Positions 1 through 8,160 are shown, counted from the first letter of the stretch. The stretch: DNA of 40,472 nucleotides from Candidatus Rhodoferax mariagerensis (GCA_016719055.1 JADKAW010000014.1:1-40472); one strand, 5' to 3'. Numbers and translations: made by a program. Notes: generated by a model not told the origin, from the sequence alone.

Positions 1-42
1 TGCGCAATGAAGAAGTAGTCTGGCGCCGGCAAAGCCTGCCGC

Positions 43-78
43 AATGCCCGTCAAGAGTCTTTTTTGGCGGGCATTTCT
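43..78 (+). terminator. Rho-independent-type hairpin
   Basis: A 12-bp stem (43-54 pairing with 64-75, one G-T wobble) closes a 9-nt loop and is followed by a short T-rich tract. It reads as a terminator for a plus-strand gene that would end left of the window. On the minus strand there is no T-tract after the stem, so it is a weaker terminator for rdgC. Confidence 0.5.
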
Positions 79-153
79 TTATCAAAAAAATAGCGCGTTA
101 CGCAGGTAAATAAAGGGCTAGAGGCTGATTTCTTGTCAATGAGGTTGCCACAC

Positions 154-1054
154 TCAGGCCGTGAGCGTCTCACCACCCAGCGCCTCCAGCATATCCGGCA
201 GCAGCTTGCTTTTGAGCTCGCCGTGGCAATCGCCACATCGGCATCAAAACCATCATGCGCGCCACCCTTGGATGTGCCCTCGAACACCACCTCCAGAAAC
301 GCCAGCTTCTTGAATTGCAAGCCTTCAGTGAGCATGAACGACACCCGCTCGGCCCAGGTCATGGTAAGCCGCGTGGAGCAGTTTGCCCTCCTCCCGCATA
401 CTCCTCGTTTGACCTCGTCGGTATCGAGCCGGTGCCTGGTGTAGCGCACCACCGCCGGACTCATCGGCGGCTTTAAGCTCACATTCGCGGTCGACGCTGA
501 AACCGGCTGGCGCCTCTTGGCTGATCAGCCATTCGGCCATGGCGGTGGCCGGTGCCACCCGCGTATCAACCAAAGTCAGAGCCAGACCGGGCAGGCTTTG
601 CACCAGCAGGGTCACCACTTCGTCAGCGCGGGCCTGGCTGGCGGCGTCTATCAGCAGCAGCCGGGCGTCGCGGTCAAACCAGACCAGCAACGCTGGACTG
701 CTTGGTAAACGCCATGGGCAGCAATTCCAGACGGTGTCGTCGCAGGTCTCGGATTTCTTTTTTGGCCAGGCTTGCGCCCCGTGCTGGCTTCAAGTAGGCG
801 ACGCGCTCTTGCACCTTGCGGTTCACCACCGAGGCCGGCAGGGCGCGGGTTTCGACCATCAACTTGGCAATCCACTGGCCAGCGACCGATTCGAGCAGCA
901 GCCCGTTGGCCTGGCCGCGCGGCTCGGTCCAGCCAATCGATCTTTCCTGGCTGGCACCACACTCGACAAAGTGGCCGGCTTGCAGGCGTTCTTCGACCTG
1001 TTCGGCGGTGCTTTGCCAATCTGCGCGATGCGGCATGATGAGATTCTTGAACAC
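154..1054 (-). CDS. rdgC: RdgC, recombination-associated protein, frame broken by indels
   Basis: RdgC is a ring-forming DNA-binding protein that modulates RecA-dependent recombination. Family segments are readable in order on the minus strand: the MFKNLI start, FVECGASQE, a GW..PRG stretch, LPASVV, LELLPMAFTKQ, DAASQARADEVV, EAPAGFSVDRECELK, LTMTWAERVSFMLTEG and LLPDMLEALGGE near the end. They sit in three different frames. One surplus G near 680 creates the stop after SSVAGLV, another surplus G near 450 changes frame again, compensating pairs lie near 730-800 and 376-412, and a last shift near 222 gives the final frame ending at 154. Corrected length is about 300 residues, matching the family. 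Because the protein sequence between indels is well conserved, sequencing error is more likely than genuine decay. The gene is divergent from the Spy-like gene across a 189-bp region. Confidence 0.85.
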
Positions 1055-1243
1055 GGGACAGTCTTTCTGGTTGATCGGGTGGTTGCAGGGGGCTGATCAT
1101 CCCACCAAAAGGGCAGGCCCCAGCTTCATCCAACTTTACATAGCTTTGATCTGGCGTCATGGCCGCGATACACAAACGGCAGATACTTCTTTCCACGCCG
1201 ATGCCACAGACAGGTCATCAGTACTAACCCAAAGGAACATCTC

Positions 1244-1808
1244 ATGAAATCAATTTTCAAAATCTCGCTGATCGCCGGTTTGCTGGCCGCTGCCGCTGCC
1301 TCATACGCCATGGGCCCGATGGGTGGCCAGTGCGACATGGGTGCCGGCATGCATGGCCGCCACGGCATGCAACAAGGCCGCATGGGCCACATGGACCCGG
1401 CAAAAATGCAGGCCATGATGGACAAACGCCATGCCGCCCTGAAAGATCAACTCAAGCTGACCGCCGCCCAGGAGCCCGCCTGGACCGCTTTTTCTGCGGC
1501 CATGAAGCCCATGATGTCAGACATGATGAACAAACAGCGCCCGACCCTGCCGAAATGGCCAAGCTGAGCACACCTGAGCGCATTGACAAAATGAAAACCC
1601 TGCGCGCCCAGCACATGAGCGACATGACCGCTGCCATGGACAAGCGCGGCGAAGCCGCCAAGACGTTTTACGCGGTGCTCACCCCAGAGCAGCAAAAAAC
1701 GTTTGACGCCCACGCCCTGCAGGCCATGGGTGGCAAGCGGGTGGCAAACCAGGGCATGGTGGTATGGGTGGCCAGGGCGGCATGGGTGCCATGCAACCCA
1801 AGTCTTGA
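1244..1808 (+). CDS. Spy/CpxP-like periplasmic protein, frame broken twice
   Basis: The product starts with a signal peptide (hydrophobic stretch ending at about residue 23, SYAMG) followed by a Met/His/Gly-rich segment typical of periplasmic metal-responsive Spy/CpxP proteins. Two LTxxQ-type repeats are visible: LKLTAAQEPAWTAF in the first frame and LTPEQQKTF after the shift. One base appears to be missing near 1542, where the expected RPDPAEMAKL is split, and a second near 1746, after which a Met/Gly/Gln-rich tail ends in QPKS at 1808. An AAAGGA ribosome-binding site precedes the ATG. Family members are small envelope-stress chaperones or metal sensors; the exact role here is unknown. The corrected protein would be about 188 residues. 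Confidence 0.7.
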
Positions 1809-1979
1809 AGCTAAGGGCTCGCTGAGTCCTAACGGGTCAAAAAGCCATCACCTGGTGTTGAACCAGGCTAGCTGACAAGGGCTGTCGTTCGCGCGGTGCG
1901 AACAAGGTGCGATTCAAAGTGATGTGGCAACGTAGAAAACCAAAGATTCACGACCCATCAAGTGGGGTGACTCAAACCC

Positions 1980-2112
1980 GGCCCGGTGATTGGGCCATGT
2001 GCATGCGGTTTTGGGGTGAAATCACACGCGAGATTGGCCGTGCGGTGGGCCAGCGCTGCTTGTCGCGCGCCTTTCACCCCAAAGCCCGGTCACATGACCC
2101 AATCACCGGGCC
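1980..2112. repeat. Long imperfect inverted repeat (about 42-bp arms)
   Basis: The arm at 1980-2021 and the arm at 2072-2112 are near reverse complements. Both contain the shared blocks GCCCGGTGATTGGG, CATGTG and TTGGGGTGAAA, separated by a few mismatches. About 50 bp lie between them. The element sits downstream of the Spy-like gene, in the convergent gap before the RRM gene. It could form a large hairpin or be a non-autonomous mobile element; no coding sequence was recognised inside it. Confidence 0.6.
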
Positions 2113-2174
2113 TGACACCGTCACCCAATCAACCCATTTGAGAAAACACCTGCCAGTTTTTCAACAGCTCACAC

Positions 2175-2265
2175 AATCAGTCGGGTGATACGCTTTGCGT
2201 AGGTCAAGGAGGAGACCGCGTAGCGGTCGGGGGACACGAAGCAAAGCGTATCGCTCCGGCTGATT
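2175..2265. repeat. Second inverted repeat with inner hairpin
   Basis: Arms of about 24 bp at 2175-2198 and 2241-2265 share AATCAG and GATACGCTTTGC in inverted orientation. Between them lies a perfect 6-bp hairpin, GACCGC-GTA-GCGGTC. It lies 63 bp after the preceding inverted repeat and is not related to it in sequence. A REP-like intergenic element is likely. Confidence 0.55.
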
Positions 2266-2364
2266 GCCATCACCCGTGCGCGGCCTGCCCAGGCGCCATG
2301 ACCGCCTGCGTGCCAGGTGGGCCTCATTCGAGAGAAGTCCACATCACGTTGAATTTCACCCGCC

Positions 2365-2396
2365 AAACAAAAAGGGCCTCGAAGGACCCTTTGTTT
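2365..2396 (-). terminator. Terminator of the RRM gene
   Basis: A hairpin with A-rich left arm and T-rich right arm (GGGCC and GGACCC in the core, loop TCGAAG) lies about 40 bp downstream of the RRM gene stop. Read on the minus strand the stem ends in a run of T residues, as expected for intrinsic termination. Confidence 0.6.
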
Positions 2397-2433
2397 CAAA
2401 AGGCGCGAACCTGATGAATAGTTTTGCAGTTGC

Positions 2434-2863
2434 TTAGTAGCTGCTACGGCCACCGCCGTAACCACCGCCGCCGCCGCCGCCTGAACGGCCACCACCCGCC
2501 AGCGCCACCACCGTAGCCGCCGCCACCTGAGCGACCACCACCGGCACCGCCGCCGTAGCCACCACCGCCGCCACCGCCACCGAAGCCGCCGCCACCTGAG
2601 CGGGGAGGACGCGGCTCCATCGGACGGGCTTCGTTGACCACCAGGCCACGACCGCCAAATTGCTGGCCATTCATGGCATTGATGGCGGTTTGTGCTTGCG
2701 CATCATCGCCCATTTCGACAAAACCGAAACCCTTGGAGCGACCAGTGTCACGTTCCATCATGACTTTGGCGCTGGTGACGGTACCGTGGGCTGCAAACGC
2801 TTGTTGCAGGTCATCATCACGGAAAGAATATGGCAGATTGCCGACGTAAAGTTTGTTGCCCAT
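2434..2863 (-). CDS. Glycine-rich RRM RNA-binding protein, one frameshift
   Basis: A single RNA-recognition motif fills residues 1-80: RNP2 is KLYVGNLP and RNP1 is KGFGFVEM. A Gly-rich tail with Arg and Tyr follows, ending in GGRSSY. These small proteins resemble cold-inducible RNA chaperones of betaproteobacteria and cyanobacteria. The ATG at 2861-2863 is chosen because an AGGAG site stands 6 bases upstream. One surplus G in the Gly tail near 2491 puts the real end (TAA at 2434) into another frame; without correction the tail reads as an implausible Trp/Arg-rich peptide. The corrected product is about 142 residues. A gap of about 200 bp upstream, before the anti-sigma gene, suggests a long leader. 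Confidence 0.85.
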
Positions 2864-3072
2864 GAAAGGACTCCTCAAAATAACTCAAAAAGCGATGGAG
2901 TCCGATAACCGCAATCAACAAACCATTGAAGAATTAGCGCAGACGCGAAACTGACATTCACCGCAAACCATATACCACTTTTAAAAAGCAATACGAGGCG
3001 CATGATACGACAAGTTTTTGATTTTCAACAATAATTTTGCTTTACGTCAAAAAATGCGTTGGTTTATTGTGT

Positions 3073-3306
3073 TTAGGCTCCATTTCGCTGCTGATCTGCG
3101 TCAGTACCACTGTCGGGCTCCTGGTAGTTGCGCCACTGGTGCATGGCATTGCGCATGGTGATCACCTGGCGCTCAAACACCGGGCAGGCGGCGCAAATGG
3201 CCATGTGCAAGCGCAACGCCAGCCGCTCCCGCCAAGGCAAATCGCGGTCCTCACGGGCAATCACCAGCACGGTCACTTCCTGGCAGGTACGGTTAAACGG
3301 GATCAT
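3073..3306 (-). CDS. Zinc-finger (ZAS-type) anti-sigma factor
   Basis: This 77-residue protein carries the HxxxCxxC signature of zinc-binding anti-sigma factors in HMAICAAC (around residues 34-41). It overlaps the sigma-factor stop by 4 bases, which is typical of sigma/anti-sigma pairs. It has no membrane segment, so it is probably a soluble, redox- or metal-sensitive inhibitor of the adjacent sigma factor. The function of the pair is inferred from the divergent bufABC genes. Confidence 0.75.
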   Translation of the reverse strand: MIPFNRTCQEVTVLVIAREDRDLPWRERLALRLHMAICAACPVFERQVITMRNAMHQWRNYQEPDSGTDADQQRNGA

Positions 3307-3884
3307 GGTGTAGCAGGTCTGGCAAACCAGTTAAGTTCCAGGCACTCTCGCAAACGCAAGCGGGCCCGGTGCAGCTGGACATACAGATTGGTCGGCGTCA
3401 GGTTCAATTCCTTACATATTTCTTCACACGACAGCTCCAACCACTCACGCATGAGAAACAACCGGCCCTGCACTGCCGGCAATTTGCTGGCGCAGGCTTC
3501 CATGACCGTCAAAAACTGGCGACTGCACAGGTCTTGTTCGGGGTTGCCCCAATCTGACGGTGTCTCCTTGAAATGACCGTCAACCTGAAAACCGATGTAC
3601 TCCATCGGATCGACCAAGTCATCGTCGCTGACGGATGTGCTGACTTCACGGCCATGCTGGCGCAGCGAGTCGATCACTTTGTGTTTCAGAATGCCGATCA
3701 GCCATGTTTTTAGCTGTGACCGGCTCTCAAAGGCCTGGGGTTTGGCCAGCGCCGCCAGCACCGTTTCGGACACCACGTCTTGTGCCCAGGCGTCGTTGCG
3801 CAGCTGCAGCTGCGCAAAACGCATCAGGTAGTCACGGTGCTCCACCAGCTGCTGCGAGAAGGTTGTGGCGGGTTGACTGCTCAT
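3303..3884 (-). CDS. ECF-type RNA polymerase sigma factor
   Basis: The 193-residue product has sigma-70 region 2 at about residues 15-85 (YLMRFAQLQL, AQDVVSETVLAAL, SQLKTWLIGILKHKVIDSLR) and region 4 at about 130-185 (LPAVQGRLFLMREW, SCEEICKELNLTPTNLYVQLHRAR). The ATG at 3882-3884 is preferred over upstream starts because the family begins at this point; its ribosome-binding site is weak. The gene is divergent from bufA with 155 bp between them and overlaps the anti-sigma gene downstream. Sigma factors beside bufferin genes usually control those genes and their own expression, so copper or thiol stress is the likely signal. Confidence 0.85.
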   Translation of the reverse strand: MSSQPATTFSQQLVEHRDYLMRFAQLQLRNDAWAQDVVSETVLAALAKPQAFESRSQLKTWLIGILKHKVIDSLRQHGREVSTSVSDDDLVDPMEYIGFQVDGHFKETPSDWGNPEQDLCSRQFLTVMEACASKLPAVQGRLFLMREWLELSCEEICKELNLTPTNLYVQLHRARLRLRECLELNWFARPATP

Positions 3885-3920
3885 GGGATGCTGAAATTTG
3901 AAAAAATGTCGAAAAAAACA

Positions 3921-3960
3921 AATGGGTGTAAGAAACGGCGGGTTGAACTGACTAAATGAT
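3921..3960 (+). promoter_or_regulatory. Possible ECF-sigma promoter of bufABC
   Basis: Within the 155-bp divergent region the sequence TGTAAGAAA stands about 20 bases before GACTAA. This is a plausible -35/-10 pair for an ECF sigma factor, but I cannot confirm it without comparing related loci. No good sigma-70 promoter is obvious in the same interval. Confidence 0.25.
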
Positions 3961-4039
3961 AACCAGCAGATGTGTAGCCCGAGTGGCTGCCAGTTTGCTG
4001 GCCCAACCGATTGACCAACCATTACCAGGAGTTTCCCAA

Positions 4040-4315
4040 ATGAACCAACGTGCCCTCATCTCTTGTGCTGCTGCTTCCCTCATGTCTCTGGCCATGGTGG
4101 CTGGCCCAGCCGCTGCGGCCGAAAAAGAAAAATGTTTTGGCATTGCCAAGGCTGGTCAAAACGACTGCGCCAGCCTGTCTGGCTCGCATTCATGCGCCGG
4201 TCAAAGCAAGGTGGACATGGACAAGGGCGAGTGGAAATATGTGGCCAAAGGCACCTGCAAAGACATGAAAGGCCTGTCCATGGACGAAGCCAAAGCCATG
4301 GTGAAAAAGAGCTGA
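4040..4315 (+). CDS. bufA: BufA, bufferin precursor (DUF2282)
   Basis: The 91-residue product has a signal peptide ending at about AGPAAA and a mature part with exactly four cysteines (EKCFG, NDCAS, HSCAG, GTCKD). This matches DUF2282 bufferins, ribosomally made and modified peptides. In characterised cases they are matured by a DUF692 enzyme that converts Cys to a thiooxazole, and they then bind copper in the periplasm. An AGGAG site precedes the ATG. The gene heads a bufA-bufB-bufC run, with bufB starting 35 bases later, and is divergent from the ECF sigma factor. Copper sequestration is an inference from the family. Confidence 0.88.
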   Translation: MNQRALISCAAASLMSLAMVAGPAAAAEKEKCFGIAKAGQNDCASLSGSHSCAGQSKVDMDKGEWKYVAKGTCKDMKGLSMDEAKAMVKKS

Positions 4316-4350
4316 ACAAGCCACGGTCTTGCCAACACGTAGCGCCCGCC

Positions 4351-5393
4351 ATGTTGACCCATCCCTGTGAACGTAGCGCGGTGTCGGGCATGACACCCGC
4401 AGCGCCTGCGGTGGGCATTGGCTGGCGGTACCCTCACTACCGCGAGCTGCTGACGCGTCTGCCCAGCCTAGACTTTCTGGAAGTACATTCCGAGAACTTT
4501 TTTGGCGACGGTGGCGCGGCGCTGGCAGTGCTGGAACAGGGCCGTGCCCACTATCCCATCAGCCTGCACGGGGTGGGACTGTCACTGGGCTCGGCCGTGG
4601 GGCTTGACCCCTGGCACCTGAACCAATTGGCGCAGCTGGTGCAACGCATTGACCCGGTACGCGTCAGCGACCACGCCAGCTTTGCCCGCGGCCACTGGTC
4701 GAGGCCGACTGGGGCGCAAACGATTCACGCCGCCGACCTGCTGCCAATACCATTCAGTACTGAGGCGCTCGACACCCTGTGCGCCAATGTGCGGCAAGTG
4801 CAAGACCGGCTTAAGCGACGCTTCATGGTTGAAAACGTATCGAGTTATTTGCGCTGGTTGCCCCAGCCTGAAGAGACACTGTGGTCGGAGACCGAATTTT
4901 GAACACACTGGCTGAGCGCACCGGTTGCGCCTTGCTGGTGGACGTTAACAATATTTTTGTCAACGCGCTCAACGCCCGCTTGCATGGCGCAGCGGGCGAC
5001 CCGGTGCAGCAATGTCTGAACTGGCTGGACCACATCGCACCGCACCAGGTGGCAGAAATCCATTTGGCGGGGCATTGCCATGTGCGACCGCAGCCCGGCG
5101 AAGACGCGCGGGATGAAATCTTTGTGGATGACCATGGCAGCCGCGTCTGTGCTGAAGTCTGGCAGATTTACCGCCACGCCATCGCCCGCTTTGGCGCCGT
5201 GCCAACGCTGATCGAATGGGACACCGACGTTCCGGCACTCGACGTGTTGCTGGATGAAGCAGCACAGGCCCGCTCTGTTGCAATGGCCTGCCTGACGGCA
5301 CGCCAATCAGTGGCAATCAAGCCGCAAGACCAGGCCAGTGCCGACAGCTCGCAGACTCAGGCAGCAGGTCACCACCAAAGGCTGGCCGCATGA
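4351..5393 (+). CDS. bufB: BufB, DUF692 MbnB-like maturation enzyme, one frameshift
   Basis: This is a TIM-barrel multinuclear iron enzyme of the MbnB/DUF692 family, which oxidises cysteines of the precursor. Conserved segments are visible: VGIGWRYPHYRELL, FLEVHSENFFG, SLHGVGLSLGSA, VSDHASFAR, ENVSSYL, LLVDVNNIFVNA, EIHLAGH and LIEWDTDVP, containing the expected His/Asp/Glu metal ligands. The frame breaks at 4896-4902: four T residues stand where five would continue ETEF into LNTLAERTG. The rest of the gene is intact in the next frame and ends at 5393 with an ATGA overlap with bufC. Corrected length is about 347 residues, somewhat longer than the family because of a tail of about 50 residues. 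The ATG at 4351 is used; 4390 is an alternative. Confidence 0.85.
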
Positions 5394-6166
5394 GCCAGCT
5401 TGCGCAACAGCAACAGGCATTGTTGGCCCTGCTGTTTGATTGGCCCAACGCTGATGCTTCAAAGAATATAGCGGCTTTCGCAGACCCTACTTGGGTAAGA
5501 GGCCAAAAAGTCTATCAAGCCAATGGTCACGCGCTGGCCTGCAGTGCGCTGCGTGCGGCCTATCCGGTGCTGGTGCAGTTGCTCGGCGACGAGAGCTTTG
5601 ACGCGCTGGCGCGGGCGCTCTGGCATAGCCACCCGCCACTGCGCGGTGACGTGGCGCAGTGGGGCGGTGCGCTGGCAGACTGGGTGCGTGCCAGTGACCA
5701 GTTGGCCTGCGAACCCTATCTGGCCGATGTGGCCGCGCTGGAGTGGGCCTTGCACCGCGCCGCCAGTGCCGCCGATGGGCTGTCCGACCCTGCCAGTTTT
5801 GCCCTACTGACCGAGCATGACCCAACCGATCTGTTGCTGGTGTTGGCACCCGGCAGCGTTTGCCTGTGCAGTGCCTGGCCGGTGGTCAGCATCGTCAACG
5901 CGCATTTGCAGCCAACACCTGATCTGACGCAAGTGGGCCAACTGCTGCGTGACGGCGTCGCCCAGGAAGCGCTGGTCTGGCGCAGCGGCTTGCGGCCACT
6001 GGTGCGGGAGGCGCTCATGGGTGAAGCACAATTTGTGACCGCACTGCTGGCTGGCCAAACCCTGGATGGTGCGCTGGAACAAGCCACTGATTTGGACATC
6101 AGTGCCTGGCTGCCGATGGCGGTTCAGACCGGTTTGCTGCTTGGGGCGCGTCTGACAAAGTATTGA
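5390..6166 (+). CDS. bufC: BufC, DUF2063 partner protein
   Basis: This 258-residue protein matches DUF2063 (MbnC-like), the partner that in known systems binds the DUF692 enzyme and presents the precursor. Typical segments are an N-terminal helical region (LAQQQQALLALLF), a central region with YPVLVQLLGDESFDALAR and WALHRA, and a C-terminal part ending in LLLGARLTKY. It overlaps bufB by 4 bases. Residues at about 22-43 (DASKNIAAFADPTWVRGQKV), encoded at 5453-5520, look like an in-frame copy of a short intergenic repeat also found at 6163 and 11772. The family expects a continuous YRNN-type helix there, so this segment may be an insertion. Confidence 0.85.
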   Translation: MSQLAQQQQALLALLFDWPNADASKNIAAFADPTWVRGQKVYQANGHALACSALRAAYPVLVQLLGDESFDALARALWHSHPPLRGDVAQWGGALADWVRASDQLACEPYLADVAALEWALHRAASAADGLSDPASFALLTEHDPTDLLLVLAPGSVCLCSAWPVVSIVNAHLQPTPDLTQVGQLLRDGVAQEALVWRSGLRPLVREALMGEAQFVTALLAGQTLDGALEQATDLDISAWLPMAVQTGLLLGARLTKY

Positions 6167-6222
6167 TACAAAAATTGGGCTCTAGCGCTTATAAATCAAG
6201 CGTGAATAGCTATGTTTTATGG
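6163..6222. repeat. Short Comamonadaceae-type intergenic repeat
   Basis: The segment contains GGGCTCTAGCGCTTATAAA followed by TAGCTATGTTTTAT, the skeleton of a roughly 60-bp repeat that I associate with Rhodoferax-like genomes. Related copies seem to lie in frame inside bufC (5453-5520, opposite orientation) and inside the long Hsp70 gene (11772-11836). Confidence 0.45.
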
Positions 6223-6249
6223 TAACACCGCCCCAAGAAAATCAATTGT

Positions 6250-6715
6250 TAAAAAATGAGAGGGAGAGCGGGAATGGGGGCTGACGGAAAAAAGACACCG
6301 GTTTGGGGAAAAAAGGAAAAATGGGTAAAAGGGGGGGTTGGGGGGGGGGGGGCGAGGGGGAGGGAGGGGGGAAGAGAGGGGAGTGGGGGGGGGGGGGGGG
6401 GGGGGGGAAGGGGGGGTTGGGGTAGAAAGGGAAAGGGGCCGGGGGGAAGGAAAAAAAGCGGCGCCAGGCACCGCCCAGGGGCCCCGCGCACGGTGGGGGG
6501 CGGCGGGGCGGGCGAGGGTGGGGGCGGCGTTGGGTGGTGGCGTCCTCCCCGCAGGGCGTGCAGGGGACCGCGCGTGAAGGGCGGGGTGTCGCGCGCGCGT
6601 TTGGCGCTTCAGCGTTCCCCCTTGCGCGCGTGCGTGCCAAGCGCCCCAGGCGCACTTGAGTCCTCGTCGCCTCGGGTGCCCCTTTCGCCTGAATCCGATC
6701 TACCTGCCTAAAATT
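6250..6715. other. G-homopolymer-rich anomalous block, probable sequence artefact
   Basis: From 6250 to about 6470 the plus strand is almost only G and A, with G runs of up to about 24. From 6470 to 6715 it is extremely GC-rich with no recognisable coding potential. The composition is unlike anything else in the window. Open frames here are Gly/Arg- or Pro-rich translations of the low complexity and not genes. A low-quality read end or a bad contig join is the best explanation; a real G-quadruplex-forming tract is the alternative. Confidence 0.75.
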
Positions 6716-6749
6716 GGCCTGAGTAGATACGTTTTATGTATCAAATAAT

Positions 6750-7150
6750 GGTTTTGAACGATGAGCGTCAGGCCAAATGCTTGCATTGCAGTCACGGTGC
6801 TTACGCCCGCCATCGGATCGCTCAACTGTGTGCCAGTGGCTGGCGGATGTTGGCGCAGATTGTTCTGCCAAGGCAGGATTCTGTTGCCTCGTTTGATCAA
6901 GAAGCTGAACCACCGAAGCATTGACGTGGTGGATGCCGGTGCCATTCTCGGCAATGTTCAAGCTGAATTCACCAATGCACTGGCGCCATCCAAGGTTTTG
7001 ATGTCGCATGTGGCCAGGGCTGATCGTCCGGCCAGGCTACGCACTTCGCTTGTTGCCACAGCAAAACCGCGACCCTGCTCACCTGCGTAGGCTGCTGCGA
7101 CCGCCGCATATCCCTCCAACCGTCCCAGAGCACAGTGCCAGATGTTTTCA
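6750..7150 (-). pseudogene. Remnant of a methyl-accepting chemotaxis protein
   Basis: In several minus-strand frames the C-terminal signalling hairpin of a chemoreceptor is recognisable. AGEQGRGFAV and SEVRSLAGRSA around 7000-7100 are followed by a piece resembling the NxSVVQLLDQTRQQNPALAEQSA stretch near 6850-6930. Frameshifts and stops separate the pieces, and the N-terminal sensory half is absent. It is closely related in type to the intact receptor at 8830. It abuts the anomalous block at its downstream end. Confidence 0.65.
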
Positions 7151-7216
7151 TTTAATCTATCGTGTCACGCACAGTCACCAACTTGACGGCGAATGGCCGA
7201 CCTTAGTGTGAGTGAA

Positions 7217-7392
7217 CCTATTTTCCTCAGTTGAAATCGTAAAAACCTACTAAACCATTGTTGCGGTTGAGGATTTCATGTTGATCCGTGACACCAATTT
7301 GGAACTGCGGCGCAGAACCAAAAAACGGCCTGAAACCCTCACCAGTGCTGGGTTTCAGACCTTTAAGACTTCTATCAACTGAGGAAATTAGG
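7217..7392. mobile_element. MITE-like element with 18-bp terminal inverted repeats
   Basis: The ends at 7217-7234 and 7375-7392 are reverse complements with one mismatch, core TTTCCTCAGTTGA. A second hairpin (7329-7340 with 7351-7362, core TGAAACCC/GGGTTTCA) lies inside. The 176-bp element carries no transposase; a 50-codon minus-strand frame runs through it but was not recognised. The same terminal sequence bounds the element at 38095-38332. Confidence 0.6.
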
Positions 7393-7453
7393 GTGAACTG
7401 TTTCGATACGGGCACATCGGCAACGCAGCGACAACCGGGTGTCGCCACCGACC

Positions 7454-7925
7454 TCAATCGTCGTACAGGATGCAACGGTTACGCCCCTGTGCTTTTGCCA
7501 GGTACATCGCCAGGTCGGCACGAGAGCACCGGGTCGATCGAGGTTTCGTCCGGGCGCAGGTTGGCCATGCCCAAGCTCACGGTGCACTGAATGGCAAAGC
7601 CGCCATCGAGCGCCAAGCTCAGTACGGCAACCCGCTCGCGCAGCTTTTCGGCCATGAACCGGGCTGCCACGCTGTCGGTCTGCGCCAGCAAGGCCACGAA
7701 CTCTTCGCCACCGAAGCGGCCGAACTGATCCCGAAGCCGCATGATCTGGCGCATGGCGTCGTCGATGTCGATCATTAACACCGTGAGAGCTTGTGCATGC
7801 CGCGCCGATGACACCTGCGCTTCGCTCCATTCGAGTAATGCGCGTCGATTGAGCAGGCCGGTCAGCTGGTCGGTACGGGCAGCCATCAGGCTGGCCGTTT
7901 TGATTTTGGAGACCAACCCAACCAT
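7454..7925 (-). pseudogene. Degenerate GGDEF diguanylate cyclase
   Basis: The GGDEF domain is clear: TDQLTGLLNRRALLEW, LTVLMIDID, DQFGRFGGEEF (residues 72-76 are GGEEF), and VSLGMANLRPDE. Between MIDID and DQFGR about 20 residues are missing, including the FKxxND and GHxxGD parts that bind GTP and metal. The normal end RADLAMYLAKAQGRN continues to 7454 only after a frame change near 7510. The N-terminal sensory region is also missing; upstream only a short linker remains. Cyclase activity is therefore unlikely. Confidence 0.75.
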
Positions 7926-7995
7926 CTTTCAACGACTTCGACACTTCACGGCGGCCGACTGACGGAATCTAAGTCCTGACGGCTGCCAAAGGAAA

Positions 7996-8160
7996 TCCTG
8001 ATTAGCAATGAACTTCAACCAAGCATCACTCAGGGTAGTAAATTGCCCGAAAGCTGCCAGTTGCAGCCAAACCAGCGATGGGAAGCCAACCGAAATGTGT
8101 CTGAATCTCGCCCTGAATGACCTTCTCGTTGTCATGGCTGAAGTTCATTGCTAATCAGGA
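7996..8160. repeat. Nested inverted-repeat element
   Basis: Outer arms at 7996-8021 and 8135-8160 match in 25 of 26 bases as reverse complements (core GATTAGCAATGAACTTCA). Inner arms at 8026-8035 and 8111-8120 match in 9 of 10. The 113-bp interior has no recognised gene. It lies between the degenerate GGDEF gene and the Cache-protein gene and resembles a small non-autonomous element or the fused ends of a deleted insertion sequence. Confidence 0.6.

Noticed and set aside
1907..2188. Plus-strand open frame across the inverted repeats
   Set aside because: It is a translation of the repeat arms without coding signature.
6256..6711. Long Gly/Arg-rich and Pro-rich open frames on both strands
   Set aside because: They are translations of G homopolymers and GC-rich low complexity with no domain, start signal or conservation.
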